From Gyromitra esculenta (Eukaryota; Ascomycota; Pezizomycetes; Pezizales; Discinaceae): DNA of 64,000 nucleotides. The notes under the pieces were generated by a model, which saw nothing but the letters and a program-made list of their open reading frames with translations, did not search any database and had not been told where the DNA came from. Numbering within the stretch: position 1 is the stretch's first letter; each line of letters opens with the position of its first letter. The stretch is from assembly GCA_038503075.1 (NCBI GenBank), contig JBCAML010000014.1:682001-746000 (forward strand), written 5' to 3'. Positions 21,714 through 35,788 of the stretch are shown here, piece by piece. Both the position numbers and the translations under genes were made by a program.

Positions 21714-23342
21714 CTAATCGTCGGGATTTGCAAGCTATACAAATAAAAAAAAGAACATTAGTGACAAAAAACTGAAATATCTAGACGGCGTAAAACTTAC
21801 CCGCAGAACTCGTCTTGAATAGTCGGCATCGTCCCTTAAACTTCTTACACTCATCCGTGAGCTACCAGTATCGGGATCGTATCGCAAGTATAATTGGTTA
21901 GGATCAAGTCGCTGATCAACTAATTTGGTTCCATCAGGTCCCCTTGCGACAATATTGGCCACACCATTCAATCCTGCCATATTTGGTGGGCCCGTTGCTG
22001 GGGTGGTGTTGACAGAATGAAATCCCTTCTCTCCGATAAGACCCAGTGTGCTCAACGAGCGAGATCTCCTACGGCTCGCCATAATACCTGCCCCACCTGC
22101 AGGGATAACCCCACCTCCAGCCTCGGTGCCACCATGCATCATATCTCTTCGCCTATTTCTGCGGTGACAGAAGAACAAAATTCCTGCAACAATGGCAATA
22201 ATAATAAGAGCGATGCCGACAAAAAGACCTGCAACACGACCAGGCTGTGAAAAAAAATTTCCATTACTCGTACTTGCTGCCGATGTAGACGAGGCTGTCG
22301 GTGACTGTGTGGACTGGGGTGTGTAGGTAACTGTCCTGACGCCGCCCGGGTCGATGATGGTTACACCAGATGAGGGAGGGGGAGTAGTGGAGGATGTCGA
22401 GGAAGTTGAAGTCGATGTGGACGTGGATGTGGATGTGGACGTGGACGTGGATGTGGATGTAGAGCTTGTTGTGGATGACGATGTTGCGGTCTGCATAGGT
22501 ACATGAACACATGAGCACGATATCACTTGAAAAAAACAAAAACAAAAATGACGCAGCGCAATTTTATCAATTCCCCGAATAACATCTTCTTGGTCTTGTA
22601 AGCCAAAGTAAGAAAGGGAACAACCATACGATTATGAGAGTCTTAGTAGGTCCTTGCTCTACAACTGTTGATATGGAGGGAGGAGGAGAAGCAGAAGAAG
22701 TGGTATCAATGGGAGAAGAGGACGAGGACGAGGACGAGGAAGTTTGAGGAGGATTTGAGGTTGTTCTCACCGTTGAACTAGGGCTCGCGGTCCCACTCGG
22801 TGCATTAGTTAAAGCGATGTACCCGAATAGGCCTTTTGGCGCATTTCCACACGTCTCCTGTCCGTAACCAGGACACCCTTGAGTACACCCAGAGGTCTCG
22901 GCTGATGGCACATAGTTTGAACACCAACATTTTGAGCCTTGAACCACAGCAAAAGCGTAATCAGCTATACAATAATCATGGCAGAGACCATTGCTCTGAA
23001 ATGTACTCGTCACTAGACACAAAAACTCATGTTAGCTAACATCCATAGCATGAATTTTCTAGATAGCTCCAGATTAATTTGGGATGGAGAACTAAACGTA
23101 CTTGGTGCTGAGCCTGAACCGGTATTCTCGTTCGAGCAATATGCCATGTCCAACGCGTAACTCCTCCCAACTGCACAAGTCATCACAAGTAAAACCGCCA
23201 AAGTTGGGCGTAGCCATGATCCCCTATGCCGAATCCCAATTCCAAGCTGCCATTCTCGTTTGTGATTCTGGCCCGAAACCCCACGCGTAACTCTAATTCC
23301 TCCATCGGCCATTCCGCCACCGTTTCTGGGAGATCGTGTCAT
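21714..23342 (-). CDS. WSC-domain plasma-membrane stress sensor (Wsc1-3 type), four exons
   Basis: Exons (minus): 23102-23342, 22630-23012, 21801-22490, 21714-21734, giving 444 residues. The layout is that of the cell-wall-integrity sensors that signal through Rho1 and PKC. There is a hydrophobic signal (LRPTLAVLLVMTCAVGRSYA), and a WSC Cys-rich domain (MAYCSNENTGS, FQSNGLCHDYCIADYAFAVVQG, KCWCSNYVP, CTQGCPGYGQETCG). A long Ser/Thr mucin-like stalk with an (ST)n tract follows, then one membrane helix (VAGLFVGIALIIIAIVAGILFF) and a basic cytoplasmic tail ending RRVLRLANPDD. The last exon has only seven codons. The signal sequence is preceded by about 45 residues, unusually long; a second Met at 23312 shortens it by ten. 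Which paralogue (WSC1, 2 or 3) cannot be told. Confidence 0.9.
22406..22463. repeat. GTGGA(T/C) hexamer minisatellite inside the WSC stalk
   Basis: Nearly pure repeats of gtggatgtggac encode the (Ser-Thr)n run in the extracellular stalk on the minus strand. Such coding repeats often vary in length between strains. Confidence 0.75.
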
Positions 23343-24945
23343 TATGAGTTAAGTGTTGGGTAATGTATTAGGTTGATGTATTATTCAAAAGGCACAAAAC
23401 CATCCGAACTGCTAGCGGGAGCGGAGCCTCGAGGTTGCTTTGAAGGGACCACACAAAGTTGTAGGGAGTTGAGCACCACTAGTGTAAGAAACAACTTTAG
23501 TTCCCTAGTATCCACCCCAAACACCAGAAATCTTGGGATACTTGCCTCAACGACGTAATTATTCGAGTTCAAGAGAGAGAGAAGAATTATATCTCAGACG
23601 ACTAGCAGCAAAAGGTGAAGTTTTCCAATATGAACAAAGCACAAACAACGAATGTACCCACGCCAGCTACTTGCTGCCCAGCCCACGTAACCGCGGATGG
23701 CGAGGAAAGGGAATGAGTGACGGGAAAATCGAAAGCTAATCTATAATGAATGGATTGACTGTCGCCGAACCGATTGAAGGGGTCGAACGAACGGTGTCGA
23801 AAAATAGAAATCAGAAGATTTTGGGCTTGGTTGTTGTTGGATAACGTTGTTCCGGGTTTGGGGGAAACAACGAGACGACGATTCGGGAGGGTAAAGGAGG
23901 TTGGAGAGGGCAACGGAACGAACTGCGGCACAAACGAAGATTTCGAATGAGCAGAAAATTTTCGAAAGAGGACAGGCGGGATGTTCGGCCAAAGAGAAGT
24001 GAAATCAAGATGATCGACAGACAACACCGTACGACTTGGGCTAACTAGCTTTGGCAGTACTCCTATCTTTTTAGGAGATTTATTACCCTTTGGCTCGAAC
24101 GATCGAAAAGACAGAACGAGAGTGGAGTAAGAAGGGTGTTCGTCAGCAGTTCAAGCGAGCGGGAGCTGCCACCATTCGTGTTGTTGTCGAGGGGACCTCG
24201 GCGTGCGTGCAGATAGGGCTGCTGTCTGTTCTAGAGGACTCTATAACAGGAGAAAGATTTGTTGGTAGAAGTCTCACTCCAGATTCCGCGTCAAAGCACT
24301 GTCTGTAGCGACTGTTTGGTAAAGGTACCGATGGAAACCTTTGTGGCTGTTTGTCGACGTCTAATTGTCTATCCTCGCTGCCTGTTCACTCTGCCAGAGG
24401 AGAGAGATGAAGGATGGAGAAAATATTCCAAGAGATTTGGTGCTCTGGAAGTGTATCCGCCACGGATCTCTGCCCTGGTCTTGTGTAGGGGTTAATAATT
24501 ACGAACCTCGAGGCCGGAATATGATCCCTGATAATTTACAAGGGTGTCGTATGCTCAGAGGTGCATTTCCTTGCTAGAGATACTGACTGACTGCAGTTGC
24601 CGGGAACTGGAGTTCCGATGGAGCGTTTTGTCCTCAACATCTACTCAACGCTTCTGCTCTGGATACGGAAGTCTCATTCTTTGTGGGCATGCTGTCCCTC
24701 TATCAACGTCTCGGTGCTTCACTGCCCTTTGAGCTTTCAAAATGGGCTGGCAGCGAGCGTGCTAGGTGAGGTATATATATATCTCGCTTCGATAGTGGTC
24801 CGATAATTCTTGCTCTTGGAGACTTAAAACCACAGCAATAGAGGTCTTCTGACCATATTCTGCTATCCTCTTTGACTGTTTTACACGATTTCATATGGTG
24901 GCTCCATATCCTTCTATTACCCTCCCCCTCTCTAGCGCTCGTCTG

Positions 24946-24966
24946 TTTATTTATTTATTTATTTTT
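24946..24966. repeat. (TTTA)n microsatellite
   Basis: About five tetranucleotide units in intergenic DNA. Confidence 0.85.
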
Positions 24967-27196
24967 GGTCCTAAATGTTTCTCGCAATTGTTTCCGAGCC
25001 TAACTCGTTTCGTCCCTCTACATATGTAGGGTTGCTGCACCACACCTGGGCAGAGAGATGAGAAACACGGGAATGAGAACTGTGCGAATGCGTTTCATAG
25101 GGGCTTGACCAGAGTTACCAGAATACCGTTTCACTCACCGTTAATGAATCGGACTTCCTCGGACTCCGGTTTCGGCACGCGCTTCCTTTAGATTTTTGTA
25201 CTGTTTGTTTGTGATCGTTTTACATCGTCGGAGATCCCATCGTACCTTTCTGGAAAGAGCTGTGATGTTGCAGCAACGAAGATCTCTGTAGCGACAGCCT
25301 ATTTTTGGTAATGGACACCTACCAATCAGCGATATGATACCATTTTCAGTATCATACCCTCTACAGCAGATAGTGTAAACTGGCAGATTAGAGTGATACC
25401 CAAACCAAGAGCCAGATTTGAAGTAGTGGTAAATTTCTAGCCAGAGTCACCAGATTGCTGTTGAATTGTGATCAACATTGTTGTCCATCACGTGATCATG
25501 GACAAGCCCCATCCGACATTTTCTTGGCTTTCCGGAAAATTACCCCTGATCGGCATACCAGCAAATAATTACTGTGAAAAAAAAATTCCGGAAAATCATC
25601 GCGGTCTTTCCAGAGGGCCCGAACAAGTTTTCAAAATGCCGGAATAACGAAGGGGCATACCTACGCTTTACTTAACCGATTTGATTGCGAGTAACACAAA
25701 CGCTTCATACTTTAGTGTCCGAGATTCGTACCCGCTGTGGCTGCATTGCACGACTGTGAGACTAACATTCAGAGAACCCCTGGAAAAGGAGGAAGAAGAA
25801 AAACTAGCGCTAATGATAACAGTCAGAGAAACGGGAAGGCTGGTGAATTCGCTTTATGATGGACGTCGAAACGATGACAGGCCCCCCGGAAATTAATTGA
25901 CGTTGGTTATCACGATACCGTATTCTCGGCATGCCGCACATGCCTGACAGCGGGTGCAGGGCCAGAAAATAATTTGATTGGCTCGGTGCTCCAGTTGTGG
26001 TTCCCACGCTTGGTAGGCCAGTTTCTACCCCCTATTTCGTTGAGCCAGGGTCAGGGTTAAATTATTGGGACGCACTGAAAAGAGAAATACAACGCAATGG
26101 AATACTGCGAAATGCTACGAAATGCGGTGATGACAATAGCGCAATACTGTGGCTGGTCAAACCCGTGACACCCTAGCGGACCCCGATATTTTAGCCCTGG
26201 GGTGAGCACTCAAAGCTTGTCCTGCATTAATGGGTTTTGGGACAATCTTTGTGATACCTATCGTTTTAAACTGGGTCACAGCATTATGACATATTACCAT
26301 CCTCCAGCCTAGACTTCAATAAGAGAAGTTATAGGGTGGGGTGGTCCCGCGGGATCCGGGATGCGTTCCCTTCCCTAACAATATAGTCACCATATACAGC
26401 CGTTTTATATCAAGCAGTCGCGGCTCAAACAATGTTCACTAGAGTATAAAATCTGTCAACCGTGATGAAAGAGCTCTAGAATGTACGTAAATAGTTGCGA
26501 AAATTGTATAGGGAAATAGATTACCACTACCAACATTCAACAGCAACTCAGCTGTTGTTAATCTCAATGATCATGAGCGAACACTACAAGTTTACCACCG
26601 TAATATTTGATCGGGGTATTGTCAACAAGAGGGCGAGATGGCAACGAAAAGAGCCAACCGGGCGATGATTTTAAGCTACCTCAGAACTTAAGTAAATACA
26701 TGTACAGACCGTTGCCAAGGGGGAAGCTTACAGTGATATACCCCTCCAAGGTAATTTACATACATGTTAAGAGCAAATCCGCCGTATACGTACGTTGAGT
26801 TGTATTTTTTGAACTTTAATGGTGTGAAATCCGATCAAGCAACGATCTCAGAAACTTCAGCCATCAATGTGCAAGCCTCATCCTGAAACTCGATCGTCGG
26901 ATCGCGAATTGGGTTTTTTTCTCTATTAATCCCGGCAATGCATGCATGCTCTTGAGCTTTGGTATATTTTTACTTCGTTCCCTTGAGTGCGATACCACGT
27001 GGCTAAGCCAAAGGAGGAGAAAAGAAAACCAGCCGTAGTAGAAATTCACAGTTCCAAAGCCTGTAATAATTTAAATACCATAGCTCAGACTAAAACGTGC
27101 AGGACATCACTAGAACACGTTTTGTGTGGGTTTCAAGCCGGCGCATAGTCATCACAACTTCGAGCTCTACTAGCTCGTGATTGGAGACGCATCTTC

Positions 27197-27220
27197 GAAA
27201 AGAAAAGAAAAGAAAAGAAA
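27197..27220. repeat. (GAAAA)n microsatellite
   Basis: Nearly five perfect pentanucleotide units in intergenic DNA. Confidence 0.85.
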
Positions 27221-28053
27221 CCCTTAGACATCAGTCACTCAGGCTCCCAATGTAACGTAAATTCAGGCTTTTTGTCAATATTTGGTGTAGTAATGCAGGC
27301 AAACGCAACTATGTTAGTCATGAAACACATCTGCTCCAGGGGAGAACTCTTGTATACGTGCTTACACAGACAGAAACATCCTGAATTAAACCGGTTTGAG
27401 CAACTCCAACCATGGGTTGTACTCCCACCGGTTACCTCCTGAATTTTTACCAATTAACTGAACAAGTCGCCTGAATAGTAAAAATCAATCAGTGACTTCC
27501 ACATGGCCTCTCGTCTGGCCAAATGTATCCTAGACAACGCATTTCACCTATGAGGCGTTTGTTAGAATAACAATTTTTTTAATGTTTCTCCTTATCAAGC
27601 TATTTCTCCTATTTCTCAGGCTTGGTGGCCACGGAGAGCATTTGTTCGACAAGAATTAAAAGTCCGAGTGACTTGGCATGATGGCACCAAGCTGGCCATC
27701 CCATGTTCCTGAAATCTTGCTATTTATAGAGCTGCCTTATGTATACAACCCACAGACCGCAAAAAGGCACTTAATTTTGCGCGGAAGATTGTTGCGAACG
27801 TTGAGTAATGCGGCACCATTCTTCCCGCCCGGGAATAAAGGAAGGCCAGAATAAATAAATGCCCGAGAATGTACTCTGTAGCCGCGAATCTGAAAGAACT
27901 CAGATTGGTTTACTCAGCAACGAGATGCACGGGCCACTTTCCTGTTGTCTCGGCATCGAAAACATGGAATTTCCCCACCAAAATGCGTGTTCTGACCACC
28001 CAATAAGCCTGATATCGTCTTAATACTCTGCTCTAGATGGACTATTCCTGAGG

Positions 28054-28791
28054 ATGAGCACAGCGCTTCTAAGGGCCTTTCAGAGGCATCTCCATTCGGC
28101 CGTGCGCTCCCAGAAGCAACAAGCACAGCCTCTGACTGGCTTCTACAAACGTGCGTTTCTTGATCTCAGCTCCATACGTTCTCTACTAATGGTGTGGCGA
28201 TAAAACAGTACTCCTCGATAACCCGTTCCATCCTGCGAACCCCCTTCCCCCTGGCGTGCCACGCCCACCTGCATCTACACCACCAACAGAGCCATTCTCT
28301 CCAAACCAACCATCCACCCAATCCGAAGAAGATGCTCGGATTGAAAAGGCACGGGTAGTGTTTGGCTCGCGTTTGGCAGGACCAGGGAAACGGGAAGAGG
28401 ATAAGTTACGGAAGGGCACAATTGTTGCCGGCGTCAGAATTCCACCAAAGCCTCTCGAGCCGGATAACTGTTGCATGTCAGGATGTGTCAATTGTACTTG
28501 GTTAGTGGATAGTTTTAAATCAGTACCTCGGAAAACTAAGCTAAGAGGATATATTGTAGGGATATATTCCGAGAAGATCTAGAAGAGTGGCGTGCAGCTA
28601 AAGCTGAGGCACGTGCAAAGCTTAAATTACAGAATGCAACCAACGGCACTAGTATGGATGATGATGGGGGCCCCCCAACCGGCGGGATGTGGGAGGGGTT
28701 TGAGGATATTCCTGTTGGCATGAGGGCCTTTATGGAGACAGAGAAACGGCTGAAAGAGAAGCACAAGGCGGAGGGTTTAATGCTGGTTTGA
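28054..28791 (+). CDS. Oxidoreductase-like (OXLD1-type) mitochondrial protein, three exons
   Basis: Exons: 28054-28150, 28209-28500, 28560-28791, giving 206 residues. The N-terminus MSTALLRAFQRHLHSAVRSQ is a good mitochondrial presequence, lacking acidic residues and carrying several Arg. The core GVRIPPKPLEPDNCCMSGCVNC, then TWDIFREDLEEWRAAKAEA, is the signature of the short oxidoreductase-like N-terminal domain (OXLD1 family), with a CC-x3-C-x2-C cluster at about residues 115-125. The C-terminus EGFEDIPVGMRAFMETEKRL is also conserved in fungal members. The biochemical role is not established; the Cys cluster may bind a metal. Intron 1 has a perfect CTACTAAT branch point. Splicing restores one continuous frame and a Trp codon across intron 2. 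Confidence 0.85.
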
Positions 28792-30139
28792 GGCTAAAAT
28801 TATGGTAATTGGATCGAGGAAGCACCGTTTTCTCTATTGGTTATAATATAACTTCGTTTCGGCACTTGTATTTTATGGTTGTATCTGGTAAATACGGGAT
28901 ACACGGTTTGAGCGTATATTTTCTCTCTGGATTTAGAAAACAGCGGAGTTTGGAGTCAGGAATGTGTCTGGATATCAGGAATATATATTGTATGTAAAAT
29001 ACCATATTTCTGGCACGTAATTCTGTGATAAGTTATTTAAATTTACTGTGCCTGATGAATGCACGAGTTATGTTTACTACATGTACTGTATTCAGGTACC
29101 ACTTCAGTTAATAGGTCAATGGTAGACCCTAGCCAACCAATAAAGCCATCCCGCCGCCTCATCAAACAAAAGTCAAATAAAGGAGAAATCTTATGCTCTT
29201 GAACTGAGGGATCTGGATACATGCATGCAACAGTTGTCTATCGATCTCCTATATTCCGCCCATACCTTGGCGCTCTCTTCCTGCCCTACAGCCACAGATC
29301 TGGCACGGCATCTGGAGTATTTATGATACTGAAAACGTCTTGATGCTTTATAGTCCTGATGCCTTTGAAGTTGCTTTAACGAGCATCTTAGTAAACTACA
29401 TGCAAATACTTCATCTCTAGTAGTAATAGTCAGTTGTGTTGGTGACTAGTAAAGGTATTTAGAAACAGGGTGAATGTATGAGCAGCGTTTAAGTTAATTG
29501 TGGGCTTGGTGCCACTATGTTAATGTAATGTGATTTTAGGTTGGTAATTTTAATATGTGGTGATGGAATTGCCCTTGAAACTGAGTGAGTTACTAGAAGT
29601 TTAACTTGAGGCCGTTCGAGATTGAGAACGGGATCTGTCTATGGATTCCCCCTGGCATGCATGTCGTATCATGTGAAAGGTGTTCTTGATTCTTTAGATC
29701 GGCTTCCTGAGATCCAGTACTTGCATATATTGACCTTTGTTACCTTATATTACCGACATGAACGAAATACTAAGAATAATGTATTTGTTAAATAAACCAT
29801 TTCTAATGTCATAGCTGTGAGCCCATTTAGGAAATAATCTTCCGCATCCCTATCGGGTGAAGGCTTGAATTTGGCCTCAAAAACTCCCATCTATTGAAGT
29901 TTGTACCAGGTTGAGGAGTAATTTCAGGTTGATTTGTGGTGGCTCGCCGGAATCATATGGTGATTCGAATAAGTGTTAGATATTTTTATGTGTAGTTTCT
30001 TTGGCATGCCATGTACCGCAGTGCTCGTGAACCTACATGTAGTTGATATATGTTTTAGTTCCTAATTATGAGAGTATTGTAGTGTACTTCATTATCATGT
30101 GGTCTCCCACCCAAGCCTCTTGTGAATGATATTTCATGA
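28792..30139. other. Intergenic, 1.3 kb, no gene seen
   Basis: AT-rich sequence between the OXLD1-like gene and RRP46. Only one short ORF (28809-28997), with no family motif. No structured repeat noticed. Confidence 0.4.
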
Positions 30140-30930
30140 CTATGCTCTCCATATGAGATCTTTCTCTATTTTCTCTCTTACAACCTTTCTTATCAATCCG
30201 CCGACTCCCTGTTCTCTTGTGTCGGTCTCCATGTTGTCACCACTATCTTCGTACTTGGTGGCACATACACTCCTGCCAGCTTCTACCGCTCGTTCAAAGT
30301 CCTCGTAATTAAAATCTCCCTCGCTCTCGACAAATCCTAATTTTCCGATGCTGGTAAACGCAAGAACATGTTTGCTCTCGGCATTTTTCAAGTCATCAAT
30401 CGTAGGCTCTACTATAATCTCGCCGCTGCCCTTCAAGAACGCAACTGTCGTGGCAGCAAGCACGCTCTTTAGTGGTACACCTGCATCTAACAACGCTAGA
30501 CTAGCAGCATTTAGAGCCGGCGCCAATAATAAAAGTGTAGTAACAGCATTGTCCTCAACTCCGGCACATTGTACAACCTGGATCACAACCTGGATCAGAG
30601 TTCGGGGATGGTTCGATCGGAGGATCATCGGTTTTAGGGCTGAGAGGATACGCGATTCAAGATATTTTTCCCTGGTACCTGAGAGGGGCTGAGTTAGAAT
30701 TCGAAGCGGGTAGATCACGAGGGAGGAGGAGGGAATAAGTATATACTTGTAACTCCAATTGCTGGCCTGACAGTAACCTCAACGTATGCCTCTTGTGGAA
30801 GTTCGTCGCGAATCCGGACCTCCATAGGCCCGTTCACAGAGGCGATGACGGATGTTCTGCCCTGGGAAAAGGATGCTGAGCCATCTGATCGAGTGAGAAA
30901 ACCAAGAGACGCAGAACTGGAAATGACCAT
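30140..30930 (-). CDS. RRP46: Exosome subunit RRP46, RNase PH fold, two exons
   Basis: Exons (minus): 30747-30930 and 30140-30678, joined by a 68-nt GT-AG intron to give 240 residues. The first exon has FLTRSDGSASFSQGRTSVIASVNGPMEVRIRDELP, the standard RNase PH-domain opening of Rrp46/EXOSC5. The second has STREKYLESRILSALKPMIL, HPRTLIQVVIQVVQ and the NAASLALLDAGVPLKSVLAA helix. Rrp46 is one of the six ring subunits of the RNA exosome, which is catalytically inert in fungi. It acts in rRNA processing and RNA decay in nucleus and cytoplasm. Length fits yeast and animal RRP46. The gene is divergent from CTP synthase, with about 300 bp between the two ATGs. Confidence 0.92.
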
Positions 30931-31232
30931 GGTGTTTTTAGTGATTTAATCCTGCAACGACAGCTGGTTGTCAAGATTTTTGTAGTGTTGAGGTTGTTTT
31001 CGAAATGGTGGTTATTTTGGCTAAGCGACATCTGCATGTTCCGCCAAGACTGACCCCACCATGCAGCCGTAACCGTTTTTCTTTTCAGCCCACTCTCAAC
31101 GGTTCTTCTTTTCTGCTTCCCTTCTTTCTTCCCCCCCCCGACATTCTTTTCTCCCGCAAGATACACCTCCATTTACTCCATTATCTTCATTCCCTTTTTC
31201 TACAAGTAGCTAGGAAAATAAATAACGGCGAA

Positions 31233-33469
<2,237 letters not shown>

Positions 33470-33760
33470 GCGGCGGTGTCTATATAATATGTTTCGTGGG
33501 CAGTTTCTTGCCACCTTAGCTGGTGTTCTTCTTTCTTCCGGCGGGGTACTGTTGCTTTTTGCATATGATAAAAGATTCATGAATGTACGATATATACAAA
33601 AACAAAACTCGCGGAGGAAATACCCACCCATAAGAGGCCTCTAGATCGTTTTTATGTAATATATTGTACACAACTGTATCTAGGTTAGCATGCGCTCCTC
33701 TCTTTTCTCTTCTTCTCACCGTGGCCTCAGATATACACCTCTTACTTTAAATACCTGGGA

Positions 33761-35041
33761 CTACTGCCCCTGCTCCATCTCTGCTTCAATCTCCTTCTTT
33801 AGCCTTCCCGCATGAGATCCTACATCACCCTGCTCCTCTTGGGCTTTAGTCAACCACTCACATGCAGCCATTAGTTTTCCCGCATCTCTTAGCATGGTGG
33901 CCAAGTTGACCTGGCTAGGGGTGAAACCCTCGGTTGCGGCTAGGGTGAACCATTCTTGCGCAAGGACAGGATTTGGAGACGTGGATTGGTAGTGGACCCC
34001 AAGGTTGTGGGCTGCTTCAATGACGCCTGAAGCGGCAGCTTTAAGGAGGTTGGCTTCGTGCATGGGAGAAGAGGGGGAGTTCATGGCGAGGTAATAATAG
34101 GCGTGCGGGTTATCTTTGAGAAGTTAATTAGTCATTAGATTGGAGCTGGAAGTGGTATAATATATGGATAAAAGCAGGCGCGAAATTGAATGGTGGAAAG
34201 CATTGCAAGAAATTTAGAAAATGTCACGTACCCAACACTCTTCCCCTTTCAAACGATACGATCGCCTCTTCCTTTCTTCCTCCTCTTATTTGCAGCCTCC
34301 CGAGTCTAACCCATGCCTCACCTACATTACCCTCTCCTGCCTTCATATAACACCCCTCCGCCTTCGCATACTTACCCTGCTCCTCCAAAACCTCACCTAC
34401 CCTGAATAGTACCCCCGGATGCCCATCCTCCTTCGCAAGCTTTGCTAGACGATCTGCAGAGTTCTGTAGCTCAATGGTAGTGAACGCATTCCTCGGCGCC
34501 TTAGTTAGCAACTTATGCAGCTGAATGGTTGCAGTTGGATCCGAGAGCATTGAGCATGTAGTCAGGAGATGTCGGGCAAGGGCGATACGCTGCTGACTAC
34601 TGGTAGCAGATTCGGAGCGCAGGAGAGTGAGAGCAAGGAGAGTTAAATCACGAGGGGTTATCTTGTACTCTATTTGAATCAATTCTGCGATTTAGGCTTG
34701 CAAGATGGATATGGTGTAAAACTACCAGTACAGATTGCATGGCCGACCTTCTCACTCGGCGCTGTGCTTAGCATTGGGGTGTAGGAGCGTATCACGTTTG
34801 TGGCAACAGAAGGCCCAAACGGGAGTACTTTTGATTTGTGGGCTGACATGAAGATGTCTGCGGGGATTGAGATGCCGTCTTCTGAGGCTGGGTCCTGAGG
34901 CTTGCTACCTAGGCTCCATGGCTGTTGAGTTTTGTTGCGAACGGAGGTAGCGGGGCGGGGGCGGGGAGCCTTTAGGTAATTCGTGGTAGTGTGGAAATTC
35001 CGAGTGAGGACGCGGAGCTGGGGTGGTAGTGGTGGGGGCAT
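33761..35041 (-). CDS. Sel1-repeat mitochondrial protein, three exons
   Basis: Exons (minus): 34726-35041, 34232-34684, 33761-34113, giving 373 residues. The N-terminus (LPPQLRVLTRNFHTTTNYLK) is a typical mitochondrial presequence. From about residue 105 the protein is helical. Sel1/TPR-like repeats are clear in the second half: GHPGVLFRVGEVLEEQGKYAKAEGCYMKA, GEAWVRLGRLQIRGGRKEEAI, NPHAYYYLAMNS, GVIEAAHNLGVHYQ, and GFTPSQVNLATMLRDAGKL. Such repeats usually form protein-binding solenoids. The partner is unknown and I do not recognise a named orthologue. Intron 2 joins VLG to DNPHAYYYLA, restoring a canonical repeat, which supports the model. It is divergent from the MTHFR gene and ends 291 bp from CTP synthase, tail to tail. 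Confidence 0.82.
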
Positions 35042-35553
35042 GGTGGTTAGATGGTGGGATGGTTTTTTTGGAGATTAGGACAAGCTTTTAGAGCCGCATT
35101 CTTGGCATAGAACAAGGGTTTCTGTCCAGCGCTAAAGGAGCGAGGAGGCGCTCTCTCTTTTGCTCTAGTGGAAAGTCTATGAAGTTCTTTGTGAGTATAT
35201 GAAGTCGGGTAAACCTTAGAGATATTTTAGAGGTGTCATTACCTTTGAAAGGTTTACGTATTAGCAAAAAAGATCCTTGGAAAACTCATCCTTCGCTACT
35301 TAATGGCCAGGAGGGGGGTCGTTACCTAAAGAAATATTGGTTGTTTAATGTAGCCTGCTAAGTTGGGGTTTTTGATGGTGACTTGGATGGGTGAGGAGCA
35401 CCATCACCAAACGTCACTCGTTAGGATTTCCCTGCTCTCGAAATGCATCCCTGGTCCATAGTCTTGTGCTCAACCCAAATTAGCAACTTGCATCTGTCTC
35501 TGATTGCAGCAAGGGCAGTGTCTTAAAAGCAATTGGTTTTCAGCGGTTTTGAC

Positions 35554-35566
35554 AGGGTTAGGGTTA
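35554..35566 (+). promoter_or_regulatory. Telobox-like double TTAGGG site upstream of MTHFR
   Basis: AGGGTTAGGGTTA lies about 223-235 bp upstream of the MTHFR ATG. It could bind a Tbf1/Teb1-like Myb protein. Inferred from motif only. Confidence 0.35.
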
Positions 35567-35592
35567 CACTTACCAGCTTCACTAGCTCGATT

Positions 35593-35618
35593 TGACTCGA
35601 TTTGACTCGATTTGACTC
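35593..35618 (+). promoter_or_regulatory. Three TGACTC boxes at exact 10-bp spacing
   Basis: TGACTC occurs at 35593, 35603 and 35613 within a tandem decamer (tcgatttgac), 171-196 bp upstream of the MTHFR ATG. TGACTC is the core of the Gcn4/CPC1/CpcA bZIP site (TGACTCA); here the seventh base is G. An ACGTCA half-site follows at 35621-35626. A role in amino-acid starvation control fits the gene but is inferred. Confidence 0.5.
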
Positions 35619-35788
35619 GCACGTCATCTTTCTGGTGTCACACGGGCAGTCTTGGTTCGCACACTTGCCGCCCCACCTAGAGGAGCTACATACTCGTATT
35701 AAACCCCGATCACCAAGCAGCACCCTTTAAAAACCACTTAATCGAAATATTCCCCGTGGGATTTGCACAAAGGAAAGGAGCAGTGATT

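Larger units (their letters stand above)
23343..28053. other. Gene-poor stretch of 4.7 kb
   Basis: No ORF over 141 codons and none with family motifs. The first 700 bases upstream of the WSC ATG are probably its promoter and leader. Simple repeats lie at 24946-24966 (TTTA) and 27197-27220 (GAAAA). Composition is only mildly AT-rich, without the extreme C-to-T bias expected of RIP-mutated transposons. I see no tRNA or 5S rRNA. Confidence 0.45.
35042..35788. other. Divergent promoter region between the Sel1 gene and MTHFR
   Basis: Contains a double TTAGGG box (35554-35566) and three tandem TGACTC boxes (35593-35618), both listed separately. No ORF with support. Confidence 0.5.

Noticed and set aside
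23602..24027. 141-codon minus ORF upstream of the WSC gene
   Set aside because: Pyrimidine-rich strand typical of fungal leaders; no protein motif.
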